Made by a program: the position numbers and the translations under genes. From Marinibacterium profundimaris (GTDB lineage: Bacteria > Pseudomonadota > Alphaproteobacteria > Rhodobacterales > Rhodobacteraceae), in contig NZ_AQQR01000001.1 of assembly GCF_002210095.1 (NCBI RefSeq), positions 62,001-126,000 of the forward strand: a stretch of DNA of 64,000 bases, written 5' to 3'. Of this stretch, positions 58,189-64,000 are shown piece after piece. The notes beneath the pieces were generated by a model. The model saw only the letters and a list, made by a program, of their open reading frames with translations, did not search any database and had not been told where the DNA came from. Each line of letters begins with the position of its first letter. Within the stretch, counting starts at the first letter, position 1.

Positions 58189-58767
58189 GCGGACAGGATT
58201 GGGGGGCGCTGGCCCTTCTGACGGTGAAAGACCCGGCCGAAGCGGCGCGCCAGGTCATGGCGATGGGACTGCCCCGACAGGTTCTGTGGCTGGCTCTGAT
58301 CGTTGTGTCGCTGCTGAACACGATCCTGCTGTTCACACCCGCCATCGTGGCGGGGCTGCCGGTGCTTCTGCCCGGTGTGCTGGCAAATCCGGTGCCGTAT
58401 TTCCTGCTGGTCTCAGTCGGGCTTGTGGTGATGATCCACGTGATCTGGTGGATCGGCGCGAAGATGGGCGGGACAGGTTCTCTGGACGACGTGGCCGCCG
58501 TGATGATCTGGATGCAGGCGCTGCGCGTGGCGGTGCAGGCGGTGTCGCTGGTGCTGCAATTCCTGTTCCCGATCTTCACGCTGTTCCTGGCGGTGGCCGT
58601 GGGCGTCTATTCGCTCTACATCCTGCTGCATTTCATCGACCAGGCCCACCGGATGGGCTCTCTGGCGCGGTCGGCCGGCGTGCTGATCGCTTCGGTGCTG
58701 GCGCTGGCCCTGGCCATGACCCTGCTGCTGACCCTGGTCGGCGGCCCGATGGGAGAGGCGATTCCGA

Positions 58768-58775
<8 letters not shown>
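58185..58775 (+). CDS. Yip1-like integral membrane protein 2
   Basis: 196 residues with five hydrophobic helices (VLWLALIVVSLLNTILLF, PYFLLVSVGLVVMIHVIWWI and others). Related in layout to the preceding gene. It overlaps sufS by 8 bp. Membrane proteins in a soluble assembly operon are unusual but conserved in relatives. Confidence 0.78.
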
Positions 58776-59988
<1,213 letters not shown>

Positions 59989-60021
59989 CGTTTAGTCCGT
60001 CCTGCAAGGGGCGTGACGGGA

Positions 60022-60075
60022 ACGACCTGCGGTCGTGGCCTCCGGCGGGAGGTATTTTTGCCAAGAAGAACGAGG
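60022..60075 (+). repeat. Hairpin plus AT-tract motif, copy after sufS
   Basis: Perfect hairpin ACGACC / GGTCGT (60022-60036), then CCTCC, GGCG, GGAGG followed by TATTTTTG and CCAAGAAGAACG. The CCTCC/GGAGG stem with the T-run has the form of a Rho-independent terminator. Confidence 0.7.
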
Positions 60076-60123
60076 GGCGTTTTGCGCTGTCCCCCCGACC
60101 TGCGCGGTTTTCGGGCGTCGGAT

Positions 60124-60151
60124 CGAGGTATTTGTGCAAAGGTGAAGACAG
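60124..60151 (+). repeat. AT-tract motif, second copy after sufS
   Basis: CGAGGTATTTGTGC followed by AAAGGTGAAGACAGGG. Closest relative in the window is the minus-strand copy at 26247-26274, which shares AAAGGTGAAGACAGG. Confidence 0.65.
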
Positions 60152-60397
60152 GGCGGCAACGCGCGCGGCCCGTGGTCTTTGACAGGGTTGCAGATGTCGG
60201 ATGCCATTGCGGCAGAATGGGCCGCCCTGCGGGTAGGGTGAGGCCGGCCGCGACGTCGGCAGGCGCGGGGTGGCGCTGTTCTGCCTGTGCTTTGTGCAAT
60301 TGCGACCTGCAAGGTGTCGTTTTTTGGCGCTGACGGGTGGTACTCCGGGTCGTGAGGAGTAGTCTGGCGCCAATCGAAAGCCACCGACGGAGTATGT

Positions 60398-61408
60398 ATG
60401 TCCCTTCTCACCGAAGCAGACGAGATTTCCAACATCGCATTCGGATTCATGGGGTCCAAGGCGCTTTTCGCGGCGCTCGAGCTCGAAGTCTTCTCGAAGC
60501 TTGCCCAGGCGCCCAGGACCTCGGCCGAACTGGCGGAGGCGGTCAAGATCCACCCCGATCGCGCGATGACGCTGCTGACCTCGCTGGCCGGGCTGGGGCT
60601 TGTCTCGGTCGAGGATGGCCGGTTCTCGAACTCTCCGGCGGCCGAGGCCTTCCTGGTGAAGGGGGCAAAGTACGACTTTTCCGACTACCTGCGCCTGCAG
60701 GTCGGCAAGCAGATGTATCCGCTTCTGGATCAGATCGAGGGCGCGCTGACCGGCAAGCTGGACGAGGCCGACACCAAGTCCTATGCCGACTGGTTCTCGG
60801 ACCCCGAAGAGGCGCGGCTGTATTCCGAAAGCCAGCATGCGGGCTCGCTTGGCCCGGCACGACAGCTGAAGAAGGCGCTGGACCTCAGTGGCAAGAAGAG
60901 CCTTCTGGACGTTGGCGGCGGCACCGCGGCCTTCGACATCACGCTGTGCGCGGCGAACCCGGAGCTGACGGCGACGGTGCTGGAATTCCCCAATGTCGCC
61001 GCGCTGGGACGGGAATATGTCGAAGAGGCCGGGCTGACCGACCGGATCACCTACCATGAAGGCAACGCGCTGGAGGCCGAGTGGCCGAAAGGGCAGGATA
61101 TCGTGCTGATGTCCTACCTGTTCTCCGGCGTGCCCGGCGACACCCATGACCGGCTGATCCAGCAGGCCTGGGGCGTGCTGAACCCGGGGGGCATGATCCT
61201 GATCCACGATTTCGTGGTGAAGGCCGACCGCTCCGGCCCGCCGCTGGCGGCGCTGTGGCAGCTGCAGCACACGGCCTTCACGCCCGAGGCGCGTTCGCTC
61301 GATGCCGGCTGGCTGACCGAGACGCTGAACCAGGGCGGGTTCAAGGATGTGGACGTGCGGACCATGATCCCCGAAATGACCATGCTGGCCCAGGGTGTGA
61401 AGCCCTGA
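60398..61408 (+). CDS. SAM-dependent methyltransferase (O-methyltransferase family 2), possible DsyB
   Basis: 336 residues. The N-terminal dimerisation helices ([20 protein letters not shown]) and a winged helix are followed by the Rossmann domain with SAM motif [13 protein letters not shown], then the core segment [19 protein letters not shown] and [12 protein letters not shown]. This is the acetylserotonin/hydroxyneurosporene-type class. Marine Rhodobacterales carry DsyB, a methyltransferase of this class and size that makes DMSP precursor; I raise this only as a possibility. An out-of-operon start follows an intergenic region. Confidence 0.82.
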   Translation: MSLLTEADEISNIAFGFMGSKALFAALELEVFSKLAQAPRTSAELAEAVKIHPDRAMTLLTSLAGLGLVSVEDGRFSNSPAAEAFLVKGAKYDFSDYLRLQVGKQMYPLLDQIEGALTGKLDEADTKSYADWFSDPEEARLYSESQHAGSLGPARQLKKALDLSGKKSLLDVGGGTAAFDITLCAANPELTATVLEFPNVAALGREYVEEAGLTDRITYHEGNALEAEWPKGQDIVLMSYLFSGVPGDTHDRLIQQAWGVLNPGGMILIHDFVVKADRSGPPLAALWQLQHTAFTPEARSLDAGWLTETLNQGGFKDVDVRTMIPEMTMLAQGVKP

Positions 61409-61638
61409 GCCATCTGTCGTGACGATGTCTTGGCCGCAGCCTCCAGTCGGGCGCGGCCGGGCGTTGCGCGGTTGCGGGCTCTGGCTTGAGGCCGTGGCCT
61501 TGCGTGACACTCTTTCTGGAAAGGGTGGCCGAGCCTCTGGCTGCAGGTCGGGCGCCAAGATGCGCATCTGTTCAGAAAGTTGCTGAAGGCGGCTCTTCGG
61601 CGATTGCACCGGGTGCGGGCTTTCGCTACAAGCCCCGA

Positions 61639-61719
<81 letters not shown>

Positions 61720-62383
61720 TGATCTCAATGACTTACGAATGTGGTTTGCTCCGGGTGGTGTTGATTTGGTGTGGTTTCGCATCAAGCGCTCCTTTGCATG
61801 GCCTGAGGTGCGGCTCGCTGCAGTCGGGGTGATGGTGGGCGTGAATCCTTTGGAGGATCTTGGCTCTGGTCTGAAAATCCCCGGCTGCCTGCCAGAAGCT
61901 GGCGCGCGTCTTCAGGGCACGGGTGATGGCCGTGTGGTGCAGAAGACGACTGACAAGAGCAATTCACGGTCGGACAGGGCTGCGAAACGGTATCGGGTCC
62001 GATCTGCGGCGGCTGTCCATACGACTTGTCAGCCCGGAGACAGGACGTGCTGGCCGCATTGCTCATGACATTCGGTGCTTTTTTTGAATCAAGTGCAGGT
62101 GTTCACCCATCCCCACCTCTTGGACGTCCCTGATCATCCTCTTTGCTGGTCGTTATCTTGAATGGCCTGCGGTCCTGTTCGGTTGTTGAGATCTTAGCCG
62201 CGTCTTCAACCTCTGCGGTCGTCATGCTTGGGTTTCGGCGGAATTCGACTGACTGTCAGGGGCATTCGCAACAATTGGCCGATACCCCTGACAGATGCCG
62301 TCGACGCGGCCCGACCTGCTTGACTTGCCACCGTCACCGTAGAAGACGTCCGGCCTGAAAACTGCCCCGGACTGGCTCTTCCC
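61720..62383. other. Gene-poor region after tRNA-Arg
   Basis: 664 bases less GC-rich than the rest, without a supportable gene. A frame of 160 codons crosses the tRNA and is not accepted. It contains the perfect inverted repeat at 62253-62294. No second copy of the tRNA 3' end is present, so an attachment site is not proven. It may be decayed or horizontally acquired DNA. Confidence 0.45.
62253..62294. promoter_or_regulatory. Perfect 10-bp inverted repeat upstream of the Crp-like gene
   Basis: CTGTCAGGGG (62253-62262) and CCCCTGACAG (62285-62294) are separated by 22 bp. It lies about 90 bp upstream of the regulator start, so it could be an operator for autoregulation or a hairpin. There is no T-tract after it. 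Confidence 0.55.
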
Positions 62384-63127
62384 ATGATGTTTCCCGCTGA
62401 CCGCCATCCGCTTGACGACTCCCACTGGTTGTCTCAGGTGCCAGCCGCCTTTCGCAAGGATGTGCTCGATCTGTGCACCTTTCGCAGGTTGAACGATCAG
62501 GAGTTGACCCTGGGCGCCGAGGACGCGCCGGGGAGCGTGATCGGCGTGGTGTCTGGCGCACTGGCGCTCGAACGGGACGTGCCGGGGCAAGGGTTCGTGC
62601 CTGTCTGGCTGCTTCAGGAAGGTACGTGGAGGGCGGTTGACGGGACCTTTCAGGGCGATACGCGGGGGATCACGTTGCGGGCCGCCGGACCGGCCGAGAT
62701 CGTGGAGCTTTCGGCGATGCAGGTGCAGCGGATCGCCGAGGCGCACGAGGATGGCTGGCGCTGGTTTGCCCAGATCTCTGCGGGCCAGGCGCAGCTGGCG
62801 ACCGAGGTGTCGCTGAGTTTCATGCAGCTTGACGGTGCCGTGCGGATGGCTAACCTGCTGCTGAGGCTTTGTCGGTCGGGACGGGCGGATGGCGCGCTGA
62901 TGCCCGTGGCGCTGGCCGAAGCGGATCTTGCGCGGATCTGCGGCCTGACGCTTCTTGCGCTCGGGCGCGGACTGGGCGTCCTGGCGGCGCTGGGTCTGGT
63001 CCGACATGTGAACGGAGTGATCGAGATCCTGTCGGAACCGAAGCTGAGCGCCTGGCTGGGGCCGCGCGCGGTGCCCTCGGCGTACGCGGGCGGGGCGGCC
63101 GACGCGTCGAACAGGCGGATCGCCTGA
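62384..63127 (+). CDS. Crp/Fnr-like transcriptional regulator
   Basis: 247 residues. The N-terminal half looks like a cyclic-nucleotide-type sensor (RRLNDQELTLGAEDAPGSVIGVVSGALAL). The C-terminal helix-turn-helix is visible in EADLARICGLTLLALGRGLGVLAALGLVRHVNGVIEI. No Fe-S cysteine set of Fnr is seen. Start could be ATG 62384 or the next ATG. Ligand unknown. Confidence 0.75.
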   Translation: MMFPADRHPLDDSHWLSQVPAAFRKDVLDLCTFRRLNDQELTLGAEDAPGSVIGVVSGALALERDVPGQGFVPVWLLQEGTWRAVDGTFQGDTRGITLRAAGPAEIVELSAMQVQRIAEAHEDGWRWFAQISAGQAQLATEVSLSFMQLDGAVRMANLLLRLCRSGRADGALMPVALAEADLARICGLTLLALGRGLGVLAALGLVRHVNGVIEILSEPKLSAWLGPRAVPSAYAGGAADASNRRIA

Positions 63128-63570
63128 GCGCGGGGAGAAGGCAGCGTCTGCCAGATCCAGAAAACTCCATAAAATTCAGATCTCTGTAGACGTTTTTTAA
63201 ACTGTTTCCGGGATCCCTAGTCGGCTTGGAGTCCGGCGAGCGACCCGGGTCCGGACAACCGATGCCCTGGCTGCAGTGAGCGAGACAGGGTTGGAGATCG
63301 GTGCCCGGGTCTGGCCCGGTCACACCGCGCCGTGGCGCCGCATGTGGCCCGGCGCAGGTCCGCGCATGCGAGGCGCAACACCACAGAACGCTCTGGTAAG
63401 CCGGGCTTAGACCCCGTGCACCTACCTGTTTTCCTGCAAGAGGCCGGTGGGATCGGCGACGTCGCGATGAAAGCCCGGCCGTCCTGTCGGCCCGTCTTCG
63501 GCTTTCGGCCGGTCCCGCTCTGGCCTCGCCCGCACGCGTGACAACGACCTCAAACACAGGAAATCCAGCC
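63128..63570. other. Intergenic region with AT-rich patch
   Basis: 443 bases without a supportable gene. The patch CATAAAATTCAGATC and GACGTTTTTTAAAC (63165-63205) is much richer in A/T than its surroundings and may carry a promoter for the downstream genes. The rest is GC-rich with no recognised feature. A minus-strand frame through here is treated as chance. Confidence 0.4.
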
Positions 63571-63858
63571 ATGGCGCATCTCAACACGATCACTTGCTTC
63601 GGCGGCGAGTGGACCGAGCTTACCAATGCGGATGTCTCCGCGATCCGGATCCAGAATCAGGGCGGTGACCTGATCCGGGTCATGGCCACGCCGGACACGG
63701 CGGAACCGGCGGGCAGCCAGGGCTCCATCGCGCTTGGCGCGGGGGACATCGTGGCGGCAAGCACGCCGCTGGCGGATCTTTTTCCCAGTGTGACCGCGGG
63801 CTACCGGGTCTGGGCCTGGGCTGTGGTGACGGTCGACGTGTCGGTGTCGCATGGCTGA
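63571..63858 (+). CDS. Small protein of unknown function, possibly phage-related
   Basis: 95 residues from ATG 63571, with AGGAAA upstream. Sequence is beta-rich with ELTNADVSAIRIQNQGGDLIRVM and ends VWAWAVVTVDVSVSHG. No motif recognised. It overlaps the next gene by 8 bp and both may be phage tail-like or surface proteins; this is inference from size and context. Confidence 0.65.
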   Translation: MAHLNTITCFGGEWTELTNADVSAIRIQNQGGDLIRVMATPDTAEPAGSQGSIALGAGDIVAASTPLADLFPSVTAGYRVWAWAVVTVDVSVSHG

Positions 63859-64000
63859 TTTCGTCACCGGCTTTTCCCGCAGCCCGTTCCTGGTGCAGCG
63901 GCCCGCCGGGTCGCGAAACAGCGCCTTTTCGGCCTATGCGGTCAACGGGGTCGCGCCGCGGCTGGTCAGCGATTTCGCGGCCGGCCTGTACCTGGACCAG
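63851..64000 (+). CDS. Unknown protein, 3' truncated by window edge
   Basis: ATG 63851 opens a frame to the window end with no stop: residues begin ADFVTGFSRSPFLVQRPAG and continue with ADFAAGLYL-like pattern (VSDFAAGLYLDQ). The overlap with the preceding gene implies coupled translation. Only about 50 residues are visible, so no family is assigned. Confidence 0.55.
   Translation, partial: MADFVTGFSRSPFLVQRPAGSRNSAFSAYAVNGVAPRLVSDFAAGLYLDQ

Larger units (their letters stand above)
59989..60397. other. Intergenic region with two AT-tract motif copies
   Basis: 409 bases between sufS and the methyltransferase with no credible gene. It holds the hairpin-plus-motif copy at 60022-60075 (ACGACC, TGC, GGTCGT, then CCTCCGGCGGGAGG and TATTTTTGCC) and a second motif at 60124-60151. 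The first could terminate the suf transcript; the second is near a possible promoter for the methyltransferase. Confidence 0.6.

Noticed and set aside
62850-63626. Minus-strand frame opposite the Crp-like gene and following gap
   Set aside because: Low-complexity Arg/Pro/Ser sequence, overlaps a credible regulator gene and the start of the next gene.

Overview
The window is GC-rich, densely coded DNA from an alphaproteobacterium of the Rhodobacterales (Rhodobacteraceae/Roseobacteraceae type). The evidence is the gene orders yfgM-bamB-der and yajC-secD-secF-...-ccmABCDG, a suf operon headed by an IscR that lacks the usual cysteine cluster ligands, acnA next to a DUF1223 gene, and several short intergenic repeat families. 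It is mostly core chromosome. The accessory parts are the left edge (remnant of an IS3-family insertion) and the right edge (tRNA-Arg followed by less GC-rich sequence, a Crp-like regulator and two unrecognised genes).

Layout. 1-1000: 3' part of an IS3 transposase joined to the 3' remnant of an MFS transporter gene. 1.1-9.5 kb: secreted M10/RTX metalloprotease, LOG-family protein, LysM protein, Atm1-type ABC exporter, and an FKBP-type prolyl isomerase between two paralogous small lipoproteins. 9.8-15.1 kb: two-gene RND efflux operon with a candidate operator upstream. 15.3-19 kb: yfgM-like, bamB, der (outer-membrane assembly and ribosome GTPase). 19.2-26.3 kb: fatty acid desaturase, a helix-hairpin-helix protein with a histone-H1-like tail, a periplasmic Ntn-hydrolase, a TspO-like membrane protein, serS, and a trypsin-like protease. 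26.6-33.6 kb: Sec accessory genes (yajC, secD, secF), then cytochrome c maturation genes ccmABCD and ccmG. 33.7-44.9 kb: RTX protein, SDR, TRIC-like channel, GST, acnA, DUF1223, acyltransferase, DMT transporter, an isolated fliG and a TPR protein. 45-51.5 kb: purB, an Na/Ca-exchanger-like protein, DUF6314, bioY and two alpha/beta hydrolases. 51.7-60 kb: the iron-sulfur assembly operon (iscR, cysteine desulfurase, sufB, two small genes, sufC, sufD, two Yip1-like membrane proteins, sufS). 60.4 kb onward: a methyltransferase, tRNA-Arg(CCG) and the accessory right edge.

The most unusual feature is in the gap between the first cysteine desulfurase gene and sufB. That gap is filled almost edge to edge by nine short hairpins at a strikingly regular 24-27 nt period. 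Their stems show compensatory base changes, and the last one ends just before the sufB ribosome binding site. Other unexplained sequences are a roughly 68-bp element built on the palindrome TGTCCCACGCGTGGGACA, found in two convergent intergenic gaps; a four-copy AT-tract motif usually preceded by a hairpin; and a three-copy GGTGGGG/CCCCACC palindrome.

All calls come from reading the sequence and knowledge of protein families. No database search was run. Start codons were moved from the longest open frame wherever a signal peptide, domain boundary or ribosome binding site supported it.
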